From the NCBI GenBank assembly GCA_034696485.1, contig JAQIWT010000136.1, forward strand, positions 1 through 32,300: 32,300 bases of DNA. Direction: 5' to 3'. The notes under the pieces were generated by a model. That model worked only from the letters and a program-made list of their open reading frames with translations. It was not told where the DNA came from and did not search any database. Positions within the stretch are counted from its first letter, which is position 1. Each line of letters begins with the position of its first letter. Positions 11,201-21,268 of this stretch are shown one piece after another. The position numbers were made by a program, and so were the translations under genes. Source of the DNA: Isohypsibius dastychi. Lineage: Eukaryota > Tardigrada > Eutardigrada > Parachela > Isohypsibiidae.

Positions 11201-11392
11201 TTCCGCTCCATTCTCGCAACTTCGGCGAAATAGTTTCTAAAGCGTGACACACACGAAATCGTACTTCGGAAATTAATCCTGTTTTTTTCAGCTTCATCTA
11301 CCGTTGTTGTCGTTGGATCAACAAGTGCCACTCCCAAGCAGCAGCTACTGAAATCCCCAGTCAAGAAAGCCACAACTATCAAAAGACAATAA
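8260..11392 (+). CDS. YIPF1/2: YIPF1/YIPF2-like Yip1-domain Golgi membrane protein
   Basis: Nine exons: 8260-8335, 8430-8608, 8780-8863, 9039-9135, 9402-9515, 9636-9790, 9994-10344, 10560-10737, 11292-11392, all phases consistent, 444 residues. The cytoplasmic N-terminus contains NPF (MDDINPFKP). Exons 3-5 carry the family signature: HPVWTWKFWQSFFDVDTSE, then KPDLYGPFWISTTLIFVIAV. Exons 5-7 supply five membrane segments, including YGYSMFLYIPV and FLWLINIEWLQWL, matching vertebrate YIPF1/2, which act in Golgi structure and vesicle traffic. After the last helix, human proteins end with a short lumenal tail; here exons 7-9 add well over 100 residues, with NDNSTT/NGS-type sites and a dense Ser/Thr block in exon 8 ending in a basic peptide. 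The first donor (GTCTGC) is weak. Intron 6 holds a long hairpin. Confidence 0.93.
9901..9946. repeat. Perfect 14-bp inverted repeat (hairpin) in YIPF intron 6
   Basis: AAAAAACTGGAGAC at 9901-9914 is followed, after an 18-nt loop, by its exact reverse complement at 9933-9946. It sits about 50 nt before the acceptor of YIPF exon 7 (AG at 9992-9993), so in the transcript it would be a stem near the branch-point region. Confidence 0.8.
11101..11106 (-). promoter_or_regulatory. Poly(A) signal (minus strand) for the HtrL/YibB-like gene
   Basis: TTTATT on the plus strand reads AATAAA on the minus strand, about 335 nt beyond the stop codon of the HtrL-like gene. If used, that gene's 3'UTR overlaps the last coding exon of the convergent YIPF gene. 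Confidence 0.45.
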
Positions 11393-11439
11393 TGAACAAA
11401 ATCCCGGATCTTCATTCTCCACTTGTTATTTCAGGTTTC

Positions 11440-12558
11440 TCATAAAAGTATAGTGTTATTCAAGTGACAGTGTTTTGTAAAATAATATTGAAAAAAGTAC
11501 CACGGATTGCCCTGATTACGAAAGTATGGTGTAAGAGCGATGAGATTGACGGCGTCGGGATGCCTTACTGCTACTGCCGCCATTATATTCTGATCTTTCC
11601 CAGCGAATCTCCCATTCTCGATAAATAACCGCAACATCTCATAATACAACAAACTCCATTTTTTCCACGCTTTTTCGTGACCAGCGAGAATAGTTCCTCC
11701 AATTCTGATATCATCCTGAAAAGTCTGTTCCGGAAGTCCGTTTTCCAGAATGACGAAATCTTTCGGCTTTTCAAAAGATTTCATCAATAAAAGTGTTATT
11801 TTGTCGTGATTCGATAAAACTTTTTCAGTTCGATCTGGATCCGGGAATGTCGTTAAAAACGGAAGCTGCATCGGATTTCGGAACGATCCGATATCGCACC
11901 AAATGAAGAACTCCGATCCGAAAAAGTTCTCTTTGATTGCTTCCAGTACGAAATTTGTTTTTTCGTGCCAAATGGCGTAGAGCTGGCCAGTGTGGTAGGG
12001 TTCGTGGTCTAGCTTGGTCTGAGTTTCCCAGATGCTCATATTCGCTGCTTGTTGGAGTTCACTGAACTCTTTCACGATCCAGCGCGTTCGGTTTTCAAGA
12101 CCTCTCAGAAGTTTGAGCTGGGGGTACGAAGAGCGTTCAGTGAAGATGTAAAGGTGGCACGGAATGTGAGATAGAAAGTTCCTGGCACGTTGGAGATATC
12201 TTGAATGTGGGTACTTGGAAGGGATGCTGTAGTAAGCCGTGACTACGGTAATCGGTCTTGAACCTCGCGGAGGTGATCCTTTCGGAAATTTCGGAAGTGT
12301 GGTAGGCTTTTGATGGATGCTGGAAATACTGAGGTGGTGGCATAGGAATATGAGTGCAACAGTGCCTAATATCCGAAAAATAACTCCAAGATTTGCGTAA
12401 TAAGAACCTTGTCGCACAATTCGACAACAAGGTGTCCAAGAATATCTCACAAGGATGAGTATATCATTTGACATTGAGACCGGATGAGATTTAATTACTG
12501 CTGTGACTGCAAATTCGGTTCCAAAAAGGCTGCTTCGGCAATACAAACGGCGTGCCAT
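11440..12558 (-). CDS. HtrL/YibB-family protein, putative type II Golgi glycosyltransferase
   Basis: A single uninterrupted frame of 372 residues. A membrane anchor at about residues 57-76 (LGVIFRILGTVALIFLCHHL) precedes a lumenal domain, the type II layout of Golgi enzymes. The domain opens with ITVVTAYYSIPSKYPHSRYL and HLYIFTE, then FFIWCDIGSFRNP and DDIRIGGTILAGHEKAW, the landmarks of the HtrL/YibB family, whose members are regarded as putative glycosyltransferases and whose substrates are largely unknown. The acidic WCDIGS is the likeliest metal/nucleotide-sugar site. NRT, NMS and NNT are potential N-glycosylation sites. A later in-frame ATG at residue 29 could be the true start, or the first 50 residues may belong to a mis-called 5' exon. 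The gene ends 48 nt from the convergent YIPF stop and starts the minus-strand arm of the carbohydrate-enzyme cluster. Confidence 0.85.
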   Translation of the reverse strand: MARRLYCRSSLFGTEFAVTAVIKSHPVSMSNDILILVRYSWTPCCRIVRQGSYYANLGVIFRILGTVALIFLCHHLSISSIHQKPTTLPKFPKGSPPRGSRPITVVTAYYSIPSKYPHSRYLQRARNFLSHIPCHLYIFTERSSYPQLKLLRGLENRTRWIVKEFSELQQAANMSIWETQTKLDHEPYHTGQLYAIWHEKTNFVLEAIKENFFGSEFFIWCDIGSFRNPMQLPFLTTFPDPDRTEKVLSNHDKITLLLMKSFEKPKDFVILENGLPEQTFQDDIRIGGTILAGHEKAWKKWSLLYYEMLRLFIENGRFAGKDQNIMAAVAVRHPDAVNLIALTPYFRNQGNPWYFFQYYFTKHCHLNNTILL

Positions 12559-12885
12559 TGACTGACGAAAAGCTTGGTTACTGGGCAGTTCGTCTTGGAT
12601 TTAGTGAACCAAATAACGATAATCTGGTCGTGAACTTCAGTCGTGATAACCAAAGAGGTGGTCAGTGACGAGTCAGTGAGGTAATCTTGAGGTGCAGGCA
12701 GTTAGATTGTTCGGTGGACCGCAGAAATTACAGGAAGAAGCGTCGCATAGATGATTCGATTGGTGTGAGTGATTTGGTGAATTAAGTCAGAAGTTGATAC
12801 AGTTTGCTTCCATTTGGGACGTTTCATGGGATCCCCAGTGACTCAAGAGATCACGAGTTTTGGAGTCTTGTGCAGTTTGTGGTGG

Positions 12886-14186
12886 TCAACGCTGTGAGCA
12901 GCTGGCAGCTAACCTGAGGGCACGAAATTTCCATTTCAAGATGTTAGAATTTAGCATGTGATCTGTTACTTTGGCCAAAAGTTGCGGCTCGAAGTGAAAT
13001 ATGTCCATATAGAGGAAAAGACTAGTTCGTGCCAGGTGAAAAGCGCTTGACCACACGATTATATTCGTACCGTCAGCAGATTTTTTCATGGCTGCCGCGA
13101 ACTGCAGAGATAATGTTTCAATGTGATCGTTGATGAGTTGGTTTGGTATATGCTTTCTCTGCACTCCTGGCTTCAGGATGGGCACTTGACCCGAAGAATT
13201 ATCTACAGTACACATGAAAAAATTTGCGATGTCACACTTACGAGTTGGAATCCAGATGACGCTGGTGACATTTGCTAATGCGGCGAAAAATGGCGTCACA
13301 ACCGTTAAACCATCTGAAATCGTACTTTTATGAATCTAGCAAATTAAATTATAAGCCGGCATTTACCGGTAAACTGGCGCAGGCGGTGCACATTTTTGAG
13401 TCTGTAGGTCCACTGTGGCAGAAAGCGCCAACAATCAGTCACACGTTCTAATTTTAATTAAAGCTTTGAGTTCAAACCTACAGCACCAACTGAGAAAATT
13501 ACAACATCTGGAACCAGACCGCTTCGAGTAATCCAGTTTTGTAGGATCTGAGTAAGATTTGAGTCGGCAAAACGCTGGAAGAACATCCGCTAAGGCAACA
13601 AGCAGAGTTTTCGCTTGTGTAAAAGCAAAAGGGCAAGAAATGGTAAATGTTTGCCTTACCAAAGTGATGTTCCGTTTATTGTCCTGGTAAAGCTGATCCT
13701 GAAAATATCCTCTTTGCCGACTGAATTTCTTCCCATCAACAAAGGCTTGCAAGAAGTTGAAAATGTCTCGCATTCGAGAATCTCCAATGAAAGCAATATC
13801 CAGTCCGTTCAAGATGCTATCCGAAGAACGATTCGGTCACAAAACTGGTATGAAATCGTTCTCTCATTTTGCAATGGTGGCGGCTACCTTGCATCCACAG
13901 AAGCTTCATCACAAGATGTCACGTCGCTGGACAGCGACTCCAAGCAAAATCTACGGGGTTTTCGGGGACCGTGATTCTTCGGTTCATGTCCATGCTTCTG
14001 CGCAGTGAATTGGGATTGTTTGAGCTGTTGGGGTTTATGTATGTCGTACTGTGCCACGTTGATAGCAGAAAGACTGAGGGGCGAGTAAAATTTATGGAAG
14101 ATGAACTGTATTGCGCAGAATATTGGGAGCAGCCATAGTAACCTGGATCCAGGGTGAAGCGGTCGACAAAAACAGAAGATCACCAT
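12886..14186 (-). CDS. SGNH/PC-esterase-like Golgi protein A (putative sugar O-acyltransferase/esterase)
   Basis: Six exons: 14186-13888, 13816-13660, 13589-13482, 13412-13367, 13313-13242, 13202-12886; 332 residues, phases consistent. A hydrophobic anchor (LLWLLPIFCAIQFIFHKF) is followed by the block-I motif LDIAFIGDSRMRDIFNFLQ with the nucleophile serine in GDSR, then LVPDVVIFSVGAWTYR, SVIWIPT, NIIVWSSAF and DIFHF, a DxxH pair placed as the acid/base dyad of SGNH hydrolases. This resembles the PC-esterase fold of CASD1 (sialic acid O-acetylation) and NXPE proteins, so O-acyl transfer or removal on Golgi glycans is likely but unproven. The intron at 13203-13241 is only 39 nt, yet sits at the same place and phase as in the paralogue at 28507-29985. 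The penultimate exon is 72 nt, like exon 4 of the paralogue. Donor of exon 1 (GTAGCC) is weak. Confidence 0.82.
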
Positions 14187-14427
14187 GCCGTGTACATGGA
14201 TAGGATTTCTACGCGATTATGCAAGCCACGCTACTTCACGCTTGCATAGCTGCGCTTGATGACCAGCAAGTCACACGAGAGTTCCGGTTCAGGTAGATCA
14301 CGCAAGTTTGAGCACTGTCCCGTGAAATCGCGGATAAACCTTATCCGTGCCCTTGAACTTCAACACAAAAAACATGAAGGTCCCCTGGCTTAAATTTTTC
14401 ACTCCACGTTCAAAACTTTGTAAACGC

Positions 14428-14433
14428 TTTATT
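14428..14433 (-). promoter_or_regulatory. Poly(A) signal (minus strand) for the NPR-like gene
   Basis: AATAAA on the minus strand, about 100 nt after the stop at 14533. It supports a genuine end to the receptor transcript before any kinase-like or cyclase exon, and before the next gene starts at 14186. Confidence 0.7.
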
Positions 14434-14532
14434 TCGAAACTAAGTTTTGTTTTTCCCTGTGAGCACAATTACCCGGATTTTTATGAAAAAAGAAAACATA
14501 TCAGGTGAATGACAATGCCAGGACATGGGTTT

Positions 14533-17500
14533 TCATAATTTGTTAAAACTGGCTTGAGAGTGGCGCACTTGCATATTGCCGACGACTCCTATCACATCTA
14601 GATTTCCCTCCAGAAGCCAGTACCGATCATTGGGTCTCTGGTGATGTCTCGCTCTCCTGCATAATCAAATTAATTGCACACCCCCTGTAGAACCCAGGTT
14701 CTGAATTACGTACCTCATTAAGCCGGCACCAAATAACAGACATATTGAAACCAATGTAATGACAGTTAAGACGATTATCATCAACGTTGAATCTGAAAAC
14801 TGGAGTGCTTAGTTGACGACTCCATCGCAGAAAGTTCGTTGTTACCTTTTCTACGGTTGCACGAGCCCATGAAGCCAGAGAATCCACATTCAGGTGAACC
14901 CTCGGGAGTCTTCCCATTTCGCCACTCAATGGTTCCAACTTGGTCCAAACACTGTGACGCCAAGTTCATTCTGAGCACCGGCTGAAAACATTTTGCTTGT
15001 GCGGTCATGTCAGAATAGTCTCTTGAACATTCGTTATTCACCTTGAAGTTACCAGTGCTGTCCAGCTTCTGGATGTCAAACTGAATTTTACGTTCACCGG
15101 TTTCGTCGAAATTAATCGTCCCGATAGGCGTGTCGAATGATTCTTCCCAGAAAAGCTTAGCCATATCGCCCGACTGGAAATAATCAAACGGTACTCGTAG
15201 CGAGAGCACTTTTCTGATGGCCTACAAACCAGATACCCAATTCACAATTCACATCGACTATGAACCCGAGTTGTCTTGACTGACCTTTCCAAACATGTAA
15301 ATTGAGGCGTACATGGAATATACGATAGGTGTTGGCTGGAAATACTTTTTTTGTAACGGAGACAAAAAATTGCGGTTTTGAAATGTGGGCTTACCATTTC
15401 TCCAGACTCGTACGTGTAATTATAAGCCAGTGACCTTTTTCGCAACTGAATTGCCATTTTGTTACGGAATGCTTCGGCTTCGTGCCCGGCAGGGGTCGGT
15501 GAAATAGTAAAAACCGATTGATAAGCCAAAAATGCAACCTGGAAAACAACTTCGTTTGAGTCTGGCGTTAACAAGGACAGATTTTCATCCAATTGGCCTC
15601 AAAATCGTGCATGGTGTTTATGTGGAGGACTTTTGAAAACCTGGTTTTGATTGGCATTTATCCGGGATATCGCTGGTGACCCACCTTATCAAATTCGTCA
15701 TCTTTCCGCCATGTCACGTTCCCGTATAATGGCGTTGGATATTCGAAAGGGGAAAGTACGGTGTAAACCTGAATAATAAGAACAGTTTATTCCTCGAGAC
15801 AAGAACGTCGCGTGGAATACTGGCAATTTCTTATACTCACGTAATCTCCATTAGTCATGTTCGCGTTTACCGCTTCGATCTGTTGGCGAATTCCGACAAA
15901 AATACGAAAATTAGTACTAACAAGCAAGAACGAACAAAAGACGGTATTTTTGACGTTTCATGCTTTCGCCAAAATTAAAATATTGTGACGAGTGTACGTA
16001 CTGTAAGTGCTTCCTGTCAAATTATTCTGTTTTAGAACTCACCATGAATTTTCTCAGTGAATCGGCGTGTCCCCAGAAAGAAACAACTACGAACAGCCAA
16101 CGTTTTCTCAATTACAACAAAATAAATAAGAGCAAAGATTACTTCTGGCTGCTTTTGAAATCTCTTCCAGGATTTTCGTCAAATTAAGCGGCTTGGACAT
16201 GTCAATCATGTTGAAATGTGGCGTCATTCCATTTGTAGCTTTCAGTCGATCTCGTAAAGCACCAGCTAGTTGACCGGACATGCCTCCAGCTGTCCCAGAT
16301 TTGTCACAGATAATGTAAACAACTTTCCAGTTGAAATATTGATATAGGCTCGTAAGTGTGGTCAATATCGGTCTCATCATGACAGCTCCAGATTGTACAA
16401 CGTTTGGGAAGACGTTCTTATCCCGAAAAAGAACGTTATTGGTAGATCTATCAGAGATAACACTCGTTTAGTAGAGAAATCAAAATTGCTCATCAAACTC
16501 AGGTATTTGCTTGCCCTGTGATAGACAGCTGGTTCCATCCTAAAATAAAAAAGCATAACTTCGTTGTTCAATACATGTAAGAGTGCTGTTAAAGGGCTAC
16601 CTGCTGCTAGCTGGTTGATGAGAATGGCATCGTAATTACAACCTAGACAACACATATGGTACGATGATGTTTGGGAGCAACGCATAACGCTAAATCTTCA
16701 GAAGAGCTCTGGATAAAATTTATAGAGACTTGTGTTCAACTGGAGAGAGTCGATTAGCAAGGTATCACTTCGCGAAGGACTGCTTAGTTGTCCAATTCTG
16801 AATTCTGATGAGCAAAACTGTCCAGAAAATACCCCGTAATGACCAATGATTGTAACTGACATTTGTCGTACTGTACGTGCTGATGCAACGGGTCACGTAC
16901 TAATTATAGATTTCCAGAGCAGGTCTGTTTGCACATATCCTTCCCCAACGTTAGTAGTTTCATCAACTTTGATGAGGTCTACCGTTATGGGATCTTAATG
17001 AACTATTCAGGTTCGGCTTTCTTAACATTAACATGATTCCTTGACGCTTATGTTTTTCGCGAAGTTCCGTGAGTACGGGTTGCAAAATACCTTACCTCGA
17101 ACTGGTACATACATAAAGAACCAGGTGTTTCTGATTTCTGCAATCTATATATCTGAGCTATACCTGTTTATGATACCTTTTTTAAGAGGTATTATGATGA
17201 AAACTACCTGACCTTACTTTGTGCAAGCAGATGTATACTTAATGTGAGAGTGACCTTTGGCTCAAATGATCTCATCTCAAACTCTTTCAAAACATGAAGG
17301 TCATCAGGAAAACAATACGAATTGCCAATGCCGCAATCAAATAGCAGAGCACGCGGTGCTTCCCTGGTGATCGTTCTGACAGAACAGTCTGAGCGGCGCG
17401 GCTACAGTAACTCATTTTCCTTACCTGGAAATATGAAAGCGGTCAGGTTTCGTGGATTCGCCCTTCTGTTGTAATAGTCGGCCACCATGAAGCTGGTCTC

Positions 17501-17755
17501 AGCATTGACGTCATCGCAGGTCCTGAGTGCATTGCTGTATAGGTAGGTCAGCTTGACATCGAGAACTCCCTTGAACTCGTTCTGGAGTTCTTCGACACCA
17601 ATATCAATCGCAGGAGCTGTCATTGGCATACTGCTCAATGACGCTTTGTAAATATTGCCAGGCGATATAATCTCTACTGATAATATCGCCATTACCTGAT
17701 TGTCGGAAAGGTGAAAATGGCAAAAAACTGCACAAAATGAAACTAAAAACATCAT
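14533..17755 (-). CDS. Natriuretic-peptide-receptor-like membrane protein without guanylate cyclase (NPR-C architecture)
   Basis: Twelve exons: 17755-17425, 16642-16601, 16539-16515, 16462-16143, 16086-16043, 15879-15841, 15768-15681, 15597-15395, 15335-15285, 15221-14846, 14792-14714, 14656-14533; 573 residues. A signal peptide (MMFLVSFCAVFCHF) leads into a receptor ligand-binding (ANF_receptor) domain: FIFPGCNYDAILINQLAAGW, YQYFNWKVVYIICDK, GHADSLRKFM-IEAVNANMTNGDY, TPIGTINFDETGERK, IEWRNGKTPEGSPECGF. Exon 11 is a membrane helix (STLMIIVLTVITLVSICLLF). The tail starts RRARHHQRPNDRYWLLEG, like the juxtamembrane of cyclase receptors, but stops after about 40 residues. Vertebrate NPR-C is built this way: it binds ligand and clears it or signals through G protein. 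Exon 3 appears to end in a GC donor; the exon 7 donor (GTCACC) is weak, a better GTGGGT lying 4 nt earlier but breaking frame. A start at 17860 is possible. Confidence 0.85.
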
Positions 17756-18234
17756 GTTTCGAAAATATGACTTCTGGATATGGAAAGAAAAAATACGTTG
17801 GGTTATAACTGAGCTGAGATACAAAGTGTTCTGGTATAATGCACCTTTTGTGTAGCTCATTTTTGTATCACTTCAAGGTGAGCGGTTATCGATTCTAAGC
17901 TGCAGTTTCGCGAAAAACCGCAGTGATTGATTTTAGTACGTAAGCACACTGACACGTTCCGTTAATGTTTTCTCAAACTCCCAACCAATAGAAACTGTCA
18001 TTTGGGAATAAGTTTTTCAGAACATTTCTTCGACCATTCGTGTGTTCAAGTCTCCATCCATATTTCGAAAAAATGACAACTGAATCTCAAGAGACTAAGC
18101 TTTCATTGAGAAACATCAAATACACGATTCTTTTACACGACAACCATGACTGCACTCAGGCGTTTTCTTTGCTCCAAAGCAGTGTAAGAATTAAAAAATC
18201 AGTATGGAAGCAAAAATCCGCAGAATTTTGTCAT
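17756..18234. other. Interval between the NPR-like gene and fucosyltransferase A
   Basis: Holds the 5' side of the NPR-like gene (an in-frame upstream ATG exists at 17860) and the 3' side of the fucosyltransferase gene. I see no further exon and no minus-strand AATAAA. Confidence 0.4.
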
Positions 18235-19507
18235 TCAGGGATGCCTCAGATGGCGACATTGTTTTTTCGCGAACCACCATCCAAACATGTCAGTGTATCG
18301 CTTCCAGATTCTTTTCCTTGCTGGTTTGTTCAATATCCTACATAGCTGGCACCACATGACGTGATCCTTGTCCGGGATGCCGTTTTTCCCTTCGGCTGTC
18401 CACGGAATGTCCGCGAAACGCCATTCGAAGTGTTTCAGATATTCGTCATTGTTCGTCGATAGCATGTGCAGATATTCTGCGAGCGCTTTCGGACTGTCAA
18501 AATCCTCAACGTTTATATAGGAATTCGGTGGCATGAAGTCGTTGTAATCCGCTCCACCAAGCACGATCGGTATGGAGTCATAGTTGAAAGGCCGGTACGC
18601 TTTCTCGGTGATGTAATCTTCACATATACTGAAACCAAACCTCGTACTCTTGAACATGAAAGGTCAATTCAAATCAGAATTTTTCAGCAAAAGACAAACG
18701 GTGCAGTACGGTAGTAAATATTGACCGGGTGAAAACGTGTTCGAAAATTGCAAGTTCGACACACCTGTTTTCAAATGCGATGTGGAATTTGTAGCTGCTC
18801 AACAACGAGTCCGAACAACCCTTCAACGGGCAGCCATTTTTCGAGCCCATGTGCCCACAGTCCCCGTATTTATCCACTTTGATATAATCTGACAAACGGG
18901 CAACATAAGCCTCTCGTTTGCTGTTGGTTTTGCAGTGAGAGACCAGCCAGAGAATTCCATAAGGTTTGTTGGCTAAACTAAAATGTTTTCGGCTGGCGGT
19001 GTGGGATTTCATGACTAGTGAGTAGGGCATCATAATATCAGAATCGCGACGGTAGGTCATGGTCAGGTTGAAGTATCCACCGGTTTGGTTATCAAGAACT
19101 GGCAACGTTTTGGAAGCTGGAAAGAAGGCTGGGTTCCCGACTGATTCAAAACTTTTGAAAATGTAGTACTGTGATGAACGGCGTAGTTTGAGGTCAGGGA
19201 GATCGTCGGGACTGAATTGGTTCCCGATGATAATAGCATCGGCTTTCGAGGTCAATGATCTGTTAGTGGTTGCGACACAGTTTTGGGTCGAGCATTCTGA
19301 AAATAGTGAGTGGATGGATTCTTGTTCTGGCCTGGCGTTTACAATATCCATTATGCTAAAATAGCTGGTCCAGATGAGAACGATCCTGACACTCTCTACT
19401 TCGTCGTGTATGGGGATATTTTTCAGCAGTTGGTATGATACAAATATTGTCAGCTGAAACATTGGTAAAAACCAGACGACCTTCCAAAACCTTGTCATTA
19501 CGTGCAC
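18235..19507 (-). CDS. Alpha-1,3-fucosyltransferase-like protein A (GT10)
   Basis: Two exons, 19507-18765 and 18628-18235, 378 residues. GT10 enzymes move fucose from GDP-fucose to GlcNAc or related sugars in the Golgi. A type II anchor lies at about residues 11-28 (VWFLPMFQLTIFVSYQLL). The N-terminal half has NLTMTYRRDSDIMMPY and LWLVSHCKTNSKREAYV; the catalytic C-terminal half has the family hallmark FHIAFENSICEDYITEKAYR, with YDSIPIVLGGADY and the distal WWF end. The intron (136 nt, phase 2) splits the Ser codon of FENS: FEN-AG|T. Length is normal for the family. The paralogue at 30041-31295 shares this intron exactly. Acceptor specificity (core or Lewis-type) cannot be read from the sequence. 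The gene faces the sulfotransferase gene across a 583-bp divergent spacer. Confidence 0.93.
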
Positions 19508-20090
19508 AAAAATGCTTGCTCATCCCGAGATATAGTCAAGTAGAAGTGTCCATAAAGCAGGGCATGGCGAGTTCACAGAATATGGGAAGCAAACGGGGAT
19601 CAGCGATTCCGGGACGTAGCCTCCTATATGGTATCCGCAAACTTTTGATCACAACCAAATTTGGACCAACCTGATGTGTCTCTCGACAGCCAAAAATTAC
19701 GAAGTAACATTTCGACGATACTCACATGAGATTTCTTCGGGTACAGTTCTTGCGTCTCTCATTCGGAACATCATGTTGTGAACTTGACGCTTGAATAGAC
19801 TCTATTGTCCATTAGCAAACTAAGCGGATGGACGCCCTTATAGAGTTGCATAAAATACCTGAGTGACCCACCACGCTGTAGCTATGTAGCTAGAGTTATG
19901 GCACCCCTATGTACCCCTCGTTCACAGTCCCTGTCATTCTGATGGTCCCGATAAAATCTACTCCCAACCAACATCTTGCTTTTGTAAACTCAGGTTGATT
20001 ATTCATTCATCGTTGAACCGATCCGGCAGTTCTGTCTTTACCATCGAAATCCGTGAAAACCGCGACCTTTGATGCGTTCTAACGACACCA
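19508..20090. promoter_or_regulatory. Divergent intergenic region between fucosyltransferase A and sulfotransferase
   Basis: A 583-bp spacer separates two head-to-head start codons and is the pivot between the minus-strand and plus-strand arms of the enzyme cluster. It probably contains both promoters. No TATA box is obvious. Confidence 0.5.
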
Positions 20091-21268
20091 ATGTCCATGA
20101 TGAATCTATGCACATTATTAATCTTCGCTGCCATGATCATCAATGGAGTAATCAGTAAAGACCTAGGAGGGACGCATATCATCGGATCAGCGCACCAAGA
20201 CCGGTGAGTGAAAAAGCCACCTGTGATCACCTGGGTTCAACCGTTGTGACCAACCCATGTGGTACTTTCAGAATAAGGAACAAATCATGCGGCCCAGAAG
20301 AAAATATTGTGTTCCTCAAAGTCCATAAATGCGCAAGTAGCACATTATCAAATGTAATCATGAGGTACGGCGATTCACGAAACTTGACTTTTATTCTCCC
20401 CAAAAAGTCCAACTTATTCGGGCACCCATCTGAGAAATTCCGTTCAGAATTTGCGGTACCAATAGATCCCTCCGAACCTCCAAATATTCTCTGTCACCAT
20501 ACTCGATTCAGTGACGATATTCCCAAAATCATGCCAAACAACACACTCTACATCGCGATCATCAAAGAACCGACTAAAATGTTTGAATCCTTGTACAATT
20601 ATTTCAGTCTGGAAGATCAATACAAGGCTTCGTTTGAAACATTCATCGAGGAACCGGAAAAGTATTTTATAAATGATGTAGTCCCACCGGCGTGGAATCC
20701 GATGATGTTCGACTTTGGAATGGAAATGAAGGAGTTCAAAAATGTTTCAAAAATCAAAGCAAAAATTGCAGAAATCGAAGCAAGATTTGATCTGGTCATA
20801 ATTGCCGATTATTTTGATGAGTCGTTAATATTGATGAAAGATATGTTATGTTGGGATTGGGAGGACATCGTAAGTTTTCGCCTGAACGAACGTACTTCAA
20901 AACAAAGACACAATGTTACGGTTGAGAGGCAAAGAAAGATACGCTCATGGAACAAAGCGGATGTTATGCTTTACGATCATTTTAATGGCATCTTTCAACG
21001 GAGAATCGACGCCTATGGTCTAAGCAAGATGGCCAGTGATGTAAAACGATTGAGACGGATCACTGTGGATAAACGGTTGCAATGTCAAGGCAAAGTGACG
21101 ATGTGGAACATGTCCATTAGGGCGGATAACTTTTTCGACGCTGAACAAGATTCATTGATCAGAAACTGCATGGCGCTCGGGGCACACGATTATACTTATA
21201 CGGAATATTTGCGAAGAAAGCAAAAGGCACTGACGAGATTCCGTAGAAACCAAGAAAACCGGAGCTGA
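20091..21268 (+). CDS. Galactose-3-O-sulfotransferase-like protein (Gal3ST family)
   Basis: Two exons, 20091-20203 and 20272-21268 (68-nt intron, donor GTGAGT, acceptor ACTTTCAG, phase 2), 369 residues. The short first exon provides a signal anchor (MNLCTLLIFAAMIINGVIS). Exon 2 carries the 5'-phosphosulfate loop FLKVHKCASSTLSNVIMRY, near-identical in style to Gal3ST/cerebroside sulfotransferases, followed by RNLTFILP and HTRF. The 3'-phosphate-binding block reads IAIIKEPTKMFESLYNYF, where family members usually have R-[DE]-P-x3-FxS; here the arginine is lysine. These enzymes transfer sulfate from PAPS to the 3-OH of galactose on glycolipids or glycoproteins in the Golgi. The C-terminus is strongly basic. 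ATGs at 20091, 20097 and 20100 are all in frame, so the exact start is uncertain. Confidence 0.9.

Noticed and set aside
13615-14138. Three overlapping plus-strand ORFs
   Set aside because: Antisense to exons 1-2 of the minus-strand SGNH-like gene, with no domains of their own.
15841-15945. Longer form of NPR-like exon 6 starting after GTTAG at about 15917
   Set aside because: It does not join exon 5 in phase and puts extra residues between KFM and MTNGDY; the acceptor CAACAG at 15880 gives the exact family spacing.
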